Source: Alphaproteobacteria bacterium
GTDB lineage: Bacteria > Pseudomonadota > Alphaproteobacteria > Sphingomonadales > Sphingomonadaceae
NCBI GenBank assembly: GCA_019239415.1
Contig: JAFAZW010000067.1
Location: 1 to 63,103 of the forward strand
Length of the DNA: 63,103 nucleotides
Direction of reading: 5' to 3'
How positions within the stretch are numbered: position 1 is the first letter of the stretch; the number at the start of each line of letters is the position of its first letter. Shown here piece by piece: positions 44,644-53,741 of this stretch. The position numbers were made by a program, and so were the translations under genes. Below the pieces are notes generated by a model that was not told where the DNA came from, searched no databases, and saw nothing but the letters and a program-made list of their open reading frames with translations.

Positions 44644-45681
44644 CTACTCGGCCGCGGCCAATTCTTCCGCCGCAAGTCCCGCCCGATATCGCGTCAGCGT
44701 CGTGAACGTCCCCCCCAGCACGTCGCGGAAGAAACCGAACACCGCCGCCAGGTTGTCGAGGAACGCCGCCAGATCCGCTTCGGTTCGCACGTACGGCGAA
44801 TGGCCCGGGGCGAGGCTGGGGCTGTGATAGGCGAGGGTGAACAGCCGCTGGCCGCGTGCGGCAAGCGTGGCGAGCAGCCGGCATTGCTCCGCGACGCTGT
44901 GGCCTTCCGGGCTGAGGCGGATCCGCTCGGCGAGGCCGAGGCGGGCGAGGATGCCGGGGATGTGGAGGCGACGCGCGGCATCGCTGTCGAACAGGCCGGC
45001 GCGCCGCTCGGCCGCCGCCGCGAGCGGGCCGGTGAAGCCGCTGGTCAGCGGGATTTCGAGCAGGCGGCACTGGTCGTCGAGCCAGAAGGGCCGGCTGGAG
45101 CGGCCGTAGAAGGAGGGGCCGCCGTCCGCGGCGAAGCTCGTGTGCGGGACGAAGCTGCAGTCGATCTCGTAACCCTGCTCGACCAAGGCCGCCGCCGTAT
45201 GGGGGCCGAAGCCGTACCGGCCGGCCTTGAACACCGTCGGGCGCTTGCCGAAGGCGGTGGCGACGGTTTCCGTCAGCGTCGCGATCTTCGCCCGCTCGAG
45301 GTCCGGCGGCAGGTTGCCGTGATAGGAATTGCGCGACGTCACCGCCTCCTTGAACGGCGGCGTCACCCATGGATGGAGGTGGGCGCCGATCTCCGCCCGT
45401 CCGCCTTCGGCGAGGTTGCGCAGGAAGGCGGCGGCGCCGGGGTCGCTCGCGACCGGGTGGTCGATCACATAGGTCGGGACGATGCCGAAGCGATCGAACA
45501 CCCCATGCGCCCGCGCCTGGGCGGGAATGGTCAGCGTCTCCCGATTCTCGCGCGCGAACGGTGCCGACCAGTCGAACTCCTCCTCGGTGTCGACCACCAC
45601 CGCGAGCTCCAGCGGCGCGCGCGCCAGGGGGCGCGCGGACGCGGCTCCGGAAGCGAAAGGCGCGGCATGCGGTTCGGCCAT
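44644..45681 (-). CDS. Polysaccharide deacetylase family protein (WalW-like)
   Basis: The 345-residue protein starts at the ATG at 45681, which lies 72 bases from the divergent DUF72 gene. It has a NodB-like deacetylase fold: VVVDTEEEFDW (catalytic Asp31 region), HPVASDPGAAAFL, AEIGAHLHPWVTPP (metal histidines) and VFKAGRYGFGPHT. There is no signal peptide, so it may act on a cytoplasmic or membrane-associated glycan. Similar proteins (WalW) occur in polysaccharide and lipooligosaccharide gene clusters, but none of those neighbours is here. Confidence 0.8.
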   Translation of the reverse strand: MAEPHAAPFASGAASARPLARAPLELAVVVDTEEEFDWSAPFARENRETLTIPAQARAHGVFDRFGIVPTYVIDHPVASDPGAAAFLRNLAEGGRAEIGAHLHPWVTPPFKEAVTSRNSYHGNLPPDLERAKIATLTETVATAFGKRPTVFKAGRYGFGPHTAAALVEQGYEIDCSFVPHTSFAADGGPSFYGRSSRPFWLDDQCRLLEIPLTSGFTGPLAAAAERRAGLFDSDAARRLHIPGILARLGLAERIRLSPEGHSVAEQCRLLATLAARGQRLFTLAYHSPSLAPGHSPYVRTEADLAAFLDNLAAVFGFFRDVLGGTFTTLTRYRAGLAAEELAAAE

Positions 45682-45753
45682 CGTGCCCGCCTTACCCGCG
45701 CATGGTGTAAAAGCCGTGAAGGCCGCGCTAGTGACGCAAGCGAGGAGAGGCAG

Positions 45754-46533
45754 ATGATCCGCGTCGGCGTCGGCGGTTGGGACTACGACCCGTGGCGGGA
45801 GACCTTCTATCCGCCGGGCCTCGCCAAGGCGAAGATGCTCGAACACGCCTCCCGCCGGCTCACCGCGATCGAGATCAACGCCACGTACTACAAGCTGCAG
45901 AAGCCCGCGCTCTTCGCCAAATGGCGTGACGCCGTGCCCGAGGGCTTCAAGTTCGCTATCAAGGGCTCGCGCTATTGCTCCAACCGCAAGCTCTTGGCGG
46001 AAGGCGGAGAGGGCATCGAGCGTTTCTGCGGTCAGGGCCTGACCGAGCTCGGCGACAAGCTCGGCCCGATCCTCTGGCAGCTGATGGCGACCAAGCGCTT
46101 CGAGCCGGACGACATGCGCGGCTTCCTCGCCCTCCTCCCGCGCACGCAGGACGGCATCGCGCTCCAGCATGCGATCGAGCCCCGCCACGAAAGCTTCCGC
46201 GATCCCGCCTTCGTCGCGATGTGCCGGGAGGCCGGCGCCGCGATCGTCTTCGGCGACGGCGCCGACTTCCCGCTCGTCCCCGACATCAGCGGCCCGATCG
46301 TTTACGCCCGGGTGATGCGGGCGCAGGCGGAGTTGGAGCAGGGTTACCCCCCGGGGGCGCTCGACCGCTGGGCGGAGACCGCCAAGGCGTGGGCGCGCGG
46401 CGAGAGTCCGGCGCAATTCCCCTACGTTGCCGCCCCCGCGCTGGTGCAGCCGCGCGACGTCTACCTGTTCTTCATCTCCGCCGCCAAGGAGCGCAACCCC
46501 GCCGCCGCCATGGCCCTGATCGAGCGGCTCTGA
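45754..46533 (+). CDS. DUF72 family protein
   Basis: The 259-residue protein starts at the ATG behind GAGGAGAGG. It is a TIM-barrel type DUF72/YecE protein: RVGVGGWDYDPWRETFYP at the N-terminus, then ATYYKLQKPALFAKWRDAVPEGFKFAIKG in parts, and ALQHAIEPRHESF in the centre. Members have been suggested to act in nucleic-acid metabolism, but no reaction is established. A tandem and inverted repeat begins one base after its stop. Confidence 0.85.
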   Translation: MIRVGVGGWDYDPWRETFYPPGLAKAKMLEHASRRLTAIEINATYYKLQKPALFAKWRDAVPEGFKFAIKGSRYCSNRKLLAEGGEGIERFCGQGLTELGDKLGPILWQLMATKRFEPDDMRGFLALLPRTQDGIALQHAIEPRHESFRDPAFVAMCREAGAAIVFGDGADFPLVPDISGPIVYARVMRAQAELEQGYPPGALDRWAETAKAWARGESPAQFPYVAAPALVQPRDVYLFFISAAKERNPAAAMALIERL

Positions 46534-46600
46534 GCAATGGGGACACGTACCTTTTAGGCAATGGGGACACGTACCTTTTCGCGAAAAGGTACGTGTCCCC
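46534..46600. repeat. Direct plus inverted repeats with a perfect 38-bp palindrome
   Basis: The 22-base unit GCAATGGGGACACGTACCTTTT occurs twice in direct orientation (46534-46555 and 46558-46579), and the second copy is followed by its inverse. Positions 46563-46600 are a perfect palindrome: 17-base arms GGGGACACGTACCTTTT around CGCG. This resembles the repeats mobilised by REP-associated tyrosine transposases (RAYT), though no such gene is in the window. It lies between DUF72 and an aminotransferase gene. Confidence 0.85.
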
Positions 46601-46624
46601 TGTTCCAGCCGCTATAGCCCGCGC

Positions 46625-47785
46625 ATGAACCCGCTCTACGCCGAGATGCCGACTTCGATCTTCGCGCACATGTCGGCGCTCGCCGTCGCGCACCACGCGG
46701 TGAACCTCGGCCAGGGCTTTCCCGACTTCGGCTGGCCCGACGACGTGGTGGCGAAAGCGGCCGAGGCGCTGACTCACGGTTCCAACCAGTACGCGCCGAT
46801 GCTGGGCCTGCCCGCCCTGCGCGAGGCGATTGCCGACCATTACCGGCACCACCAGGGCCTGGCCCTCGCTCCGGCGCAGGTCTTCGTCACCTCCGGCGCG
46901 ACGGAGGCGCTGGCGGCGGCGATCCTCGCGCTCGTCTCGCCCGGCGACGAGGTGCTGCTCTTCCAGCCCCTCTACGACGCCTACCTGCCGCTGGTGCTGC
47001 GCGCCGGTGGGGTGCCGCGCTTCCTGGCGCTGGCGCCGCCGGACTGGCGGATCACCGCCGCGGCGCTGGCCGAGGCGTTCACGGAGCGCACGCGCCTCGT
47101 CATCTTCAACAACCCGCACAATCCAACCGCCCGCGTCTTCGGCCGCGACGAGCTGGCCCTGCTCGCCGACGCGTGCGTCGCCCATGACGCCGTCGCCCTC
47201 ACCGACGAGGTCTGGGAGCATCTCGTCTTCGACGGCCGCGCGCACGTCCCGCTGGCGAGCCTGCCCGGCATGGCGGAGCGGACGGTGAAGGTCGGCTCCG
47301 CGGGAAAGATCTTCTCGCTCACCGGCTGGAAGGTCGGCTGGGTGGCGGCCCCGGCGGCCCTCGCCGGACCGATTGCCAAGGCCCACCAATATCTCGCTTA
47401 TGCCACGCCGCCCAACCTCCAGGCCGCCGTCGCCTATGGGCTCGGGAAGGCCGATGCCTATTATGACGGCATGCGCCGCGCCTTCGAAGCCGCGCGGGAC
47501 GACCTTGCCGCGCGGCTGGCGGAGATCGGCTATGTGGCGCTGACCGCGGAAGGGACCTATTTCCTCAACGTCGACCTCGCCGCCTCCGGCATTGCCGGCG
47601 ACGATGCCTGCTTCTGCGACAGGGCGGTGCGCGCGGCCGGCGTCGCGGGCATCCCCGTCTCCGCTTTCTATGCGGAGCGGCCGGTGACGACGATCGTCCG
47701 CCTCTGCTTCGCCAAGCGCGAGGAGACGCTGGCGGCGGGGATCGAGGGCCTCGCCCGCGCCCGCGACCTCATGCGCGCGCCCTGA
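46625..47785 (+). CDS. Class I/II PLP aminotransferase (methionine/kynurenine-type)
   Basis: The 386-residue enzyme shows Asn-Asn-Pro-His-Asn-Pro-Thr at 162-168, Asp194 (LTDEVWEHLVF) and the PLP lysine Lys228 (VGSAGKIFSLTGWKVGW), with Arg near residue 363 (VRLCFAKREE). The N-terminal INLGQGFPDFGWPDD-type region and NQYAPMLGLPALREAIA are those of the YbdL/KAT I group, which transaminates methionine, glutamine and aromatic amino acids. Its physiological substrate is unclear. Its 3' end overlaps the convergent methyltransferase gene by 17 bases. Confidence 0.9.
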   Translation: MNPLYAEMPTSIFAHMSALAVAHHAVNLGQGFPDFGWPDDVVAKAAEALTHGSNQYAPMLGLPALREAIADHYRHHQGLALAPAQVFVTSGATEALAAAILALVSPGDEVLLFQPLYDAYLPLVLRAGGVPRFLALAPPDWRITAAALAEAFTERTRLVIFNNPHNPTARVFGRDELALLADACVAHDAVALTDEVWEHLVFDGRAHVPLASLPGMAERTVKVGSAGKIFSLTGWKVGWVAAPAALAGPIAKAHQYLAYATPPNLQAAVAYGLGKADAYYDGMRRAFEAARDDLAARLAEIGYVALTAEGTYFLNVDLAASGIAGDDACFCDRAVRAAGVAGIPVSAFYAERPVTTIVRLCFAKREETLAAGIEGLARARDLMRAP

Positions 47786-48989
47786 GGCGCCGCTCCTCCT
47801 CGAACATATAGTCGCGGGTGATCGGCACGGCGCGGCGGTCGCGGATATACTGGACCTGGTAGACGCAGCCGCCGCCCTGCTCGAACATGCCGATCGCGCC
47901 GGCCAGGTACATCTCCCACATGCGGAAGAAGCGCGCGTCGTACATCGCCTCGATTTCCGCCCGGTGCGCGCGCGTCCGCTCGAGCCAGTGGCGCAGCGTG
48001 TAGGCATAATGGAGCCGCAGCGTCTCGACGTCGGCGGCGATCAGGCGCCAGCGCTCGCTGCCGCGCAGCATCTCGCTGAGGTTCGGCAGGTGGTAGCCGG
48101 GGAAGATATATTTGTCCGCGAACGGGTCGCCGGTCGAAGGCACGTCGAAGCGCCCGATCGTGTGCAGCAGCATCACCCCGTCCGGCTTCAGGAGCCGCCG
48201 CACCTGCCCGAAAAATTCGTCGTAATGCGCGGCGCCGACATGTTCGAACATGCCGACGGAAACAATCCTGTCGAACGTCCCTTCCACGCGGCGATAGTCG
48301 ATCAGCTCGAACCGGACCTTGTCCGCGACGCCCTCGGCCTCGGCGCGCTCGCGGGCGAGGGCGAGCTGCTCCTCGGAGAGGGTCACGCCCAGCACCTCGA
48401 CGCCGTAATGGCGGTGGAGGTAGAGCGCCATGCCGCCCCAGCCGCAACCGATGTCGAGCACCCGCTGCCCCGGCTTCAGGTAAAGCTTGGCCGCGATATG
48501 CGCCTTCTTGTCCTCCTGGGACTGCTCGAGCGGCACGGCGGGATCGGTGAAATAGGAGCAGCTGTACTGGAGGTCGCGGTCGAGGAAGAGGCGGTAGAGC
48601 GCGTTGCCGATGTCGTAATGGTGGGCGACGTTGCTCTTCGACCGCGCTTCGCGGTTCCTGGCCCGGAACCAGGCCTTGAAGCGCCGCCAGTCGAGCCGCG
48701 GCGGGTGCGGCGAGGCGTCCTCGAAGCGGCCGTTATGGCCGGCGAGGGCGACGAGGCCGACGATATCGCCGTCGTCGAAGGTCAGCCGCCCATCCATATA
48801 GGCCTCGGCGACGCCGAGCTCGGGGCTGCGCAGGATCGCTTTGGCGACGCCGCGGTCGCCGAAGCGCAGGGCGATCGGCGCCACGTCGTCCGATGGCGCG
48901 CCGTAGCGATAGACCTTGCCGTCATGGTCGGTGACGGTCAGCTGGCCGCGGCGGATGAGGCGGCTGAGCGCCTTGTCGAGCAGGTACAT
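47769..48989 (-). CDS. cfa: SAM-dependent methyltransferase, cyclopropane-fatty-acyl-phospholipid synthase family
   Basis: The ATG at 48989 gives 406 residues; an in-frame ATG 48 bases upstream is possible but the conserved YLLDKALSRL start favours this one. SAM-binding VLDIGCGWGG is at 177-186, with NVAHHYDIGNALYRLFLD, YSCSYF, VSVGMFEHVGAAHY and FFRMWEMYLAG typical of CFA synthases. The family methylenates or methylates the double bond of membrane phospholipid acyl chains. The N-terminal 110 residues are family-like too. It overlaps the aminotransferase end and is divergent from the EF-hand gene. Confidence 0.88.
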   Translation of the reverse strand: MYLLDKALSRLIRRGQLTVTDHDGKVYRYGAPSDDVAPIALRFGDRGVAKAILRSPELGVAEAYMDGRLTFDDGDIVGLVALAGHNGRFEDASPHPPRLDWRRFKAWFRARNREARSKSNVAHHYDIGNALYRLFLDRDLQYSCSYFTDPAVPLEQSQEDKKAHIAAKLYLKPGQRVLDIGCGWGGMALYLHRHYGVEVLGVTLSEEQLALARERAEAEGVADKVRFELIDYRRVEGTFDRIVSVGMFEHVGAAHYDEFFGQVRRLLKPDGVMLLHTIGRFDVPSTGDPFADKYIFPGYHLPNLSEMLRGSERWRLIAADVETLRLHYAYTLRHWLERTRAHRAEIEAMYDARFFRMWEMYLAGAIGMFEQGGGCVYQVQYIRDRRAVPITRDYMFEEERRLRARA

Positions 48990-49092
48990 GGGGCGCGCTT
49001 GTACGGCCTCGCAGGCAATGCTCAAGGGCGTGGCCAAATCTTCATTTGACGTTCAGGCCGCCGCCGCCTTTGCTTCGCGCTCACAAGCGGGG

Positions 49093-49860
49093 ATGGAGAT
49101 GCGCCTGTTTATCGGCCTGATGGCCCTCAGCTTTTCGGCGGCGGCGGCCGCGCAGCCACCGGAAGGGTTTCGCGGGCGACCGCACGGAAGCCTGTTCCTC
49201 AGTCCGATGGGGGAGCCGTTCCGCTCCGACGATCCCACCCATGACCTCGTCGGCGACTGGTTCGCGGCCGCCGATACCAATCACGACGGCGCTCTTACCG
49301 TCGCCGAGTTCGAAGCGGACGCGGCGCGCTTCTTCGCGACGCTCGATATCAACCGTGACGGGGAGATCGATCCCGACGAGCTCACCCGCTACGAGACCCA
49401 GCTCGCGCCGGAGGTCCAGGTCGGACGCCAGATGGGGGTCGGCATGGGAGGCTTCCGGCGCGGCGAAGGCGGCGGGCGGGGCGGCGGTCGGGGGGGCTGG
49501 GGCGGTCGCGGCGGCGGCCCCCGCACCCAGGAAGGGCGCGGCAGCCGGATTCCCGAAGGCGCGGGCGGCGCGCGGATGAGCAATGGCGGCTTCGATCCCG
49601 GGCTGGAGGGCGCCGGCCGCTATTCCTTCCTCAACATCCCCGAGCCGGTGATCAGCGCCGACGCCGACTTCAATCGCGGCGTCTCGCTCAAGGAATTCGT
49701 CGCCGCCGCCGGCCAGCGCTTCGTTCTCCTGGACGCGAACCGCGACGGCCGTCTGACCCGCGACGAGCTCCCGCCCCTCCCGCAGCGTCACCAGGGCAAG
49801 TTCAAGCCCGACAAGAAAGCGCCCAAGACGCGGACGCTGGGCACGCCGATCCCGATGTGA
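49093..49860 (+). CDS. Secreted EF-hand calcium-binding protein
   Basis: The 255-residue protein has a signal peptide (about residues 1-20) and four EF-hand-like loops: 61-72 (DTNHDGALTVAEF), 85-96 (DINRDGEIDPDEL), 190-201 (degenerate, ADADFNRGVSLKEF) and 214-225 (DANRDGRLTRDEL). Between pairs lies a Gly/Arg-rich stretch (residues 114-150). Calcium binding in the periplasm or outside is likely; the partner is unknown. Start choice between Met1 and Met3 is arbitrary. It is divergent from the cfa-like gene. Confidence 0.83.
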   Translation: MEMRLFIGLMALSFSAAAAAQPPEGFRGRPHGSLFLSPMGEPFRSDDPTHDLVGDWFAAADTNHDGALTVAEFEADAARFFATLDINRDGEIDPDELTRYETQLAPEVQVGRQMGVGMGGFRRGEGGGRGGGRGGWGGRGGGPRTQEGRGSRIPEGAGGARMSNGGFDPGLEGAGRYSFLNIPEPVISADADFNRGVSLKEFVAAAGQRFVLLDANRDGRLTRDELPPLPQRHQGKFKPDKKAPKTRTLGTPIPM

Positions 49861-49881
49861 CGGGGGACGGCGCTGCGTCCC

Positions 49882-49968
49882 CGTCATCCCGGCGAAAGCC
49901 GGGATCTCAGCTCGCTACGGGTGCGCGCCCTTCACCCGACGAGATCCCGGCTTCCGCCGGGACGACGA
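49882..49968. repeat. Inverted repeat element, family B, copy 3
   Basis: The left part starts CGTCATCCCGGCGAAAGCCG and the right part ends CTTCCGCCGGGACGACG, an imperfect 87-base palindrome with one change from copy 2 (GACGACG for GATGACG). It lies between the convergent EF-hand and M13 peptidase genes and could act as a transcription barrier in both directions. Confidence 0.8.
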
Positions 49969-49999
49969 GGGATAGTCGCTGCGGCTTTCACGACCGCCC

Positions 50000-52042
50000 T
50001 CACCAGATCCGCACCCGGTCCTTCGGCGCCAGGTACAGCTTCTCGCCCGGCTGCACCTTGTAGGCGCCGTACCAGGCATCGATGTTCCGCACCGTCAGCG
50101 CGCGCTCGTGCGCGGGGGCGTGGCCGTCGGTGACGATCGCCTGGCGCAGCGACGCCTCGCGGCGCTTCTGCCGCCACGCCTGGGCGAAGGCGAGGAAGAA
50201 GCGCTGGTCGCCCGTCAGCCCGCCGATCACCGGCGCCGGCTTGCCCTTGAGCGACATGTGATAGGCGTCGAGTGCCGCGGCGAGGCCCGCGACGTCGGCG
50301 ATGTTCTCGCCCAGCGTCTGCTCGCCGTTGACGTGGAGGCCGGGCAGGGGCTGGTAGGCGCTGTACTGGTCGGAGAGCCGCTTCGTCGCCTCCTTGAAAT
50401 GGGCCTGGTCGGCCGGCGTCCACCAGTTGGCGAGCTTGCCCAGCGCGTCGAACTCGGCGCCGGTATTGTCGAAGCTGTGGCTGATCTCGTGGCCGATGAT
50501 CGCGCCGATCGCCCCGTAATTGGCCGCCGCGTCCGCCTTCGGGTCGAAATAGGGCGCCTCGAGGATCGCGGCGGGGAAGTTCAGCGCGTTCTGCAGCGGC
50601 AGGTTGACCGCGTTCACCGTCTGCGGCGTCATCCACCATTCGCCGCGGTCGACCGGGCGGCCGAGCTTGGCGAGCTGGTGGCGATACTCCCATTGCTTCG
50701 CGCGCTCGGCGTTCCCGACAGGATCGTCGGCGGCAACGACGAGCCCGGCATAATCGCGCCAGCTCTCCGGGTAGCCGACGCCGACCCGGAGCGTCCGCAC
50801 CTTCTCCTTCGCTTCGCGCTTGGTCGCCGGCGCCATCCAGGTCAGCGAGTCGATCCGCCGGTTGAAGGCGGCGAGGATGTTCTTCACCATCGCCTGCACC
50901 TCGGCCTTCGAAGAGGCGGGGAAGTAACGCTGGGCGTAGATCCGCCCCACCGCGTCGCCGAGGTCGGCATTGGTGTAGGCGAGCGCCCGCTTCCACCGGT
51001 CCTGCTGGCGCGACGTGCCCTGCAGCGTCTTGCCGTAGAAGCCGAAGCGCAGCTCGTCATAGGGCTTGGGAAGGTACGGCGCCGCGCGGTTCAGCGTGTG
51101 GAAGGCGAGCCAGTCCTTCCAGGTCTGCAGCGGCTCGGAGGCGACCAGCGCCGACAGGCCCTTGATCGCGCCCGGCTGCCACGCGACGAACATCGGCTGG
51201 CCCGCGAGCCCCGCCGCGGCCAGATAGGCATTCCAGTCGAGGCCCGGCGCCAGCCGCGGCAGGTCGGCGCTCCGCCAAACATTGTCGGCCTGGTGGACGT
51301 CCTCGCTCGCGGTGCGGTCGAGATGGGCGGCGGCGATCTTCTCCTCGAGCGCGACGATGCGGCCGGCGCGCCCGTCGGCGTCGGGGATACCGGCGAGCCG
51401 CAGCAGGTCGGCGACATAGGCGCGGTAGGCGGTTCGCGTCGCCGCCATGTGGGCGTCCTTGGCGAGATAATATTCGCGGTCCGGCATGCCGAGCCCGCCC
51501 TGGAGCAGATAGGGGACCGTGCGGCTGGGGTCGTCGAGCGACTGGCTGACCCACAGGCCGAACAGGTTTTCGGTGAAGAAGTTGGTGTTGTTGAGCGGGT
51601 CGACGTCGGCGCGCAGCCGCCTGCCCAGCGCCCGCGCCAGATCCGCCTGCGTGGCGATGCCGTCGATCTCGGCGAGCTGGGGCCTGAGCGGCTCCAGGCC
51701 TCGCGCCTCGATGGCGGCCGTGTCCATATAGGCGTTGTAGTAATCGGCGATCAGCCGCTGCGGCGTTCCGGCCGCCGCCTTCGCCGCCGCCGCGCCGCGC
51801 ACCAGCTCGGCGTTGCGCTGCTCGGCGCGCTGCGACACTTCGTAGCCGACGCCGATCGAGGAGCGGTCAGGCGGGATATCGGCGCCCTTGTACCAGCTGC
51901 CGTTGGCATAATCGAAGAAGTCGTCGCCCGGCTTCACCGACGTGTCGCGATAGTGGAGCGAGACGCCGATGCTGGGCGCCGCCGGCGCAGCCATGGCGGC
52001 GCCGCTCGCGAGGAGAAGGGGGAGGAGAAAGACTGGACGCAT
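50000..52042 (-). CDS. M13 family metallopeptidase (neprilysin-like), secreted
   Basis: The 680-residue protein begins with a signal peptide (residues 1-19), for which the ATG at 52042 was chosen. The N-terminal M13 domain has DDFFDYANGSWYKGADIPPDRS in parts. The zinc site is HEISHSFD near 517 with the third ligand in GENIAD near 570. A C-terminal DRVRIW, as in other M13 enzymes, ends the protein, and the NAxY-type substrate motif appears as NAVNLPLQN. It probably degrades peptides in the periplasm. A family A repeat lies upstream, between it and the ALDH gene. Confidence 0.92.
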   Translation of the reverse strand: MRPVFLLPLLLASGAAMAAPAAPSIGVSLHYRDTSVKPGDDFFDYANGSWYKGADIPPDRSSIGVGYEVSQRAEQRNAELVRGAAAAKAAAGTPQRLIADYYNAYMDTAAIEARGLEPLRPQLAEIDGIATQADLARALGRRLRADVDPLNNTNFFTENLFGLWVSQSLDDPSRTVPYLLQGGLGMPDREYYLAKDAHMAATRTAYRAYVADLLRLAGIPDADGRAGRIVALEEKIAAAHLDRTASEDVHQADNVWRSADLPRLAPGLDWNAYLAAAGLAGQPMFVAWQPGAIKGLSALVASEPLQTWKDWLAFHTLNRAAPYLPKPYDELRFGFYGKTLQGTSRQQDRWKRALAYTNADLGDAVGRIYAQRYFPASSKAEVQAMVKNILAAFNRRIDSLTWMAPATKREAKEKVRTLRVGVGYPESWRDYAGLVVAADDPVGNAERAKQWEYRHQLAKLGRPVDRGEWWMTPQTVNAVNLPLQNALNFPAAILEAPYFDPKADAAANYGAIGAIIGHEISHSFDNTGAEFDALGKLANWWTPADQAHFKEATKRLSDQYSAYQPLPGLHVNGEQTLGENIADVAGLAAALDAYHMSLKGKPAPVIGGLTGDQRFFLAFAQAWRQKRREASLRQAIVTDGHAPAHERALTVRNIDAWYGAYKVQPGEKLYLAPKDRVRIW

Positions 52043-52116
52043 CGTGCGGCTCCCGAAACGAGGTGCCCGGCTCTGTCGCACAAGCCAATGGCCAGACACA
52101 ATGCCGCAACCCACAG

Positions 52117-52204
52117 CCGTTCGGGCTGAGCTTGTCGAAGCCCCTTCCTTCAACTCTTCTCGGTGCGAAGAAGGACAGGTCTTCGACAGGCTCAGCCCGA
52201 ACGG
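52117..52204. repeat. Inverted repeat element, family A, copy 2
   Basis: The 24-base arms at 52117-52140 and 52181-52204 are inverted with one mismatch around a 40-base loop. The arm core TTCGGGCTGAGCTTGTCGAA is identical to copy 1 at 7409-7493. It stands in the divergent region between the M13 peptidase and aldehyde dehydrogenase genes. Confidence 0.85.
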
Positions 52205-52242
52205 TATTTCGGGAACGAGCTGGCGGCGTCTAAAGGGCTGCC

Positions 52243-53736
52243 ATGAGCTTCGATTCCGCCGCCGCCGCCGCCGATATCTTCGACCGCCTTGGCGTGCCGC
52301 GTCCCGAAGGCACGCTCGTCTCCTGTTCGCCGATCGACGGCGGCGCCCTCGGCGGCGTCGCTCCGTCGCCGGCGGCGCAGGTGGGCGAGGCCGTCGAGCG
52401 CGCCCATGCCGCCTTCCTCGCCTGGCGCGGCGTGCCGCCGCCGCGGCGCGGCGAGCTCGTCCGCCTGTTCGGGGAGGAATTGCGCCGCGAGAAGGAGGCG
52501 CTGGGGCGCCTGGTGAGCCTCGAGGCCGGCAAGATCCTCCAGGAGGGGCTCGGCGAGGTCCAGGAGATGATCGACATCTGCGACTTCGCCGTCGGCCTGT
52601 CCCGCCAGCTCTACGGCCTCACCATCGCGACGGAGCGGCCCGGCCACCGCATGATGGAGACCTGGCATCCCCTCGGCATCGTCGGCGTGATCTCCGCCTT
52701 CAACTTCCCGGTCGCGGTCTGGGCGTGGAATGCGTGCCTCGCCTTCGTCTGCGGCGACGCGGTGGTCTGGAAGCCGTCGGAGAAGACCCCGCTCGCCGCC
52801 GTCGCCGTGCAGGCGCTGTTCGACCGCGCCGCCGCCCGCTTCGGCGACGCGCCGCCGCACCTCAGCCAGGTGGTTCACGGCGCGCGCGAGACGGGCGAGG
52901 CGCTGGTCGACCATCCCAAGGTCGCGCTGCTCTCCGCCACCGGCTCGACCCGCATGGGCCGGGCGGTCGCCCCGCGCGTCGCCGCCCGCTTCGGCCGCGT
53001 CCTGCTCGAGCTCGGCGGCAATAACGGCATGGTCGTCGCGCCGAGCGCCGACCTCGCCCTCGCCGAACGCGCCGTCGCCTTCGCCGCCGTCGGCACCGCC
53101 GGCCAGCGCTGCACGACGCTCCGCCGCCTGTTCGTCCATGAGCGGATATACGACACTCTCGTCCCGCGCCTGAAGGAGATCTGGGCGAGCGTCCCCGTCG
53201 GCAATCCGCTCGAAGAGGGGACGCTGGTGGGACCGCTGATCGACGAGGAGGCGGTGGCGGCGATGGCGAGGGCGCTCGATGCCGCCCGCGCGGAAGGCGG
53301 CATCGTCCACGGCGGCGACCCGCTCGGCGGCCTCTGCGTCCGCCCCGCCCTGGTCGAGATGCCGGGTCAGACGCCGATCACGCTCACCGAGACGTTCGCG
53401 CCGATCCTCTACGCGATGCGCTACGCCACCCTCGACGAGGCCATCGCCGCCCACAACGCGGCGCCGCAGGGCCTCTCCTCGGCGATCTTCACCAACGACC
53501 TCCGGGAGGCGGAGCTGTTCCTCTCCGCCGCCGGCTCGGACTGCGGCATCGTCAACGTCAATATCGGTCCCTCGGGCGCCGAGATCGGCGGCGCGTTCGG
53601 CGGCGAGAAGGAAACCGGCGGCGGCCGCGAGAGCGGATCCGACGCCTGGCGCGCCTACATGCGCCGCGCCACCAACACGATCAACTACAGCCGCGACCTG
53701 CCGCTGGCCCAAGGCATCGATTTCGCGATGCCGTGA
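52243..53736 (+). CDS. Aldehyde dehydrogenase, ALDH7 family (aminoadipate-semialdehyde/P6C dehydrogenase-like)
   Basis: The 497-residue NAD-dependent enzyme has the catalytic Cys near 290 (GTAGQRCTTLRR) and the general-base Glu near 257 (LLELGGNNG). The family end GGGRESGSDAWRAYMRRATNT is typical of ALDH7, which oxidises alpha-aminoadipate semialdehyde or piperideine-6-carboxylate in lysine breakdown, in bacteria called AmaB or Pcd. I did not confirm the substrate and no other lysine catabolic gene lies nearby. It is a single-gene unit ending in a family C repeat. Confidence 0.9.
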   Translation: MSFDSAAAAADIFDRLGVPRPEGTLVSCSPIDGGALGGVAPSPAAQVGEAVERAHAAFLAWRGVPPPRRGELVRLFGEELRREKEALGRLVSLEAGKILQEGLGEVQEMIDICDFAVGLSRQLYGLTIATERPGHRMMETWHPLGIVGVISAFNFPVAVWAWNACLAFVCGDAVVWKPSEKTPLAAVAVQALFDRAAARFGDAPPHLSQVVHGARETGEALVDHPKVALLSATGSTRMGRAVAPRVAARFGRVLLELGGNNGMVVAPSADLALAERAVAFAAVGTAGQRCTTLRRLFVHERIYDTLVPRLKEIWASVPVGNPLEEGTLVGPLIDEEAVAAMARALDAARAEGGIVHGGDPLGGLCVRPALVEMPGQTPITLTETFAPILYAMRYATLDEAIAAHNAAPQGLSSAIFTNDLREAELFLSAAGSDCGIVNVNIGPSGAEIGGAFGGEKETGGGRESGSDAWRAYMRRATNTINYSRDLPLAQGIDFAMP

Positions 53737-53741
53737 CCTCC

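Noticed and set aside
46563-46600. Intrinsic terminator for the DUF72 gene
   Set aside because: The stem is perfect, but no T-run follows on the plus strand. It fits a mobile repeat better, although it may still affect mRNA ends.
46472-46624. Minus-strand frame reading GDTYLFAKRYVSP repeats
   Set aside because: This comes from translating the palindromic DNA repeat at 46534-46600, not from a protein repeat.
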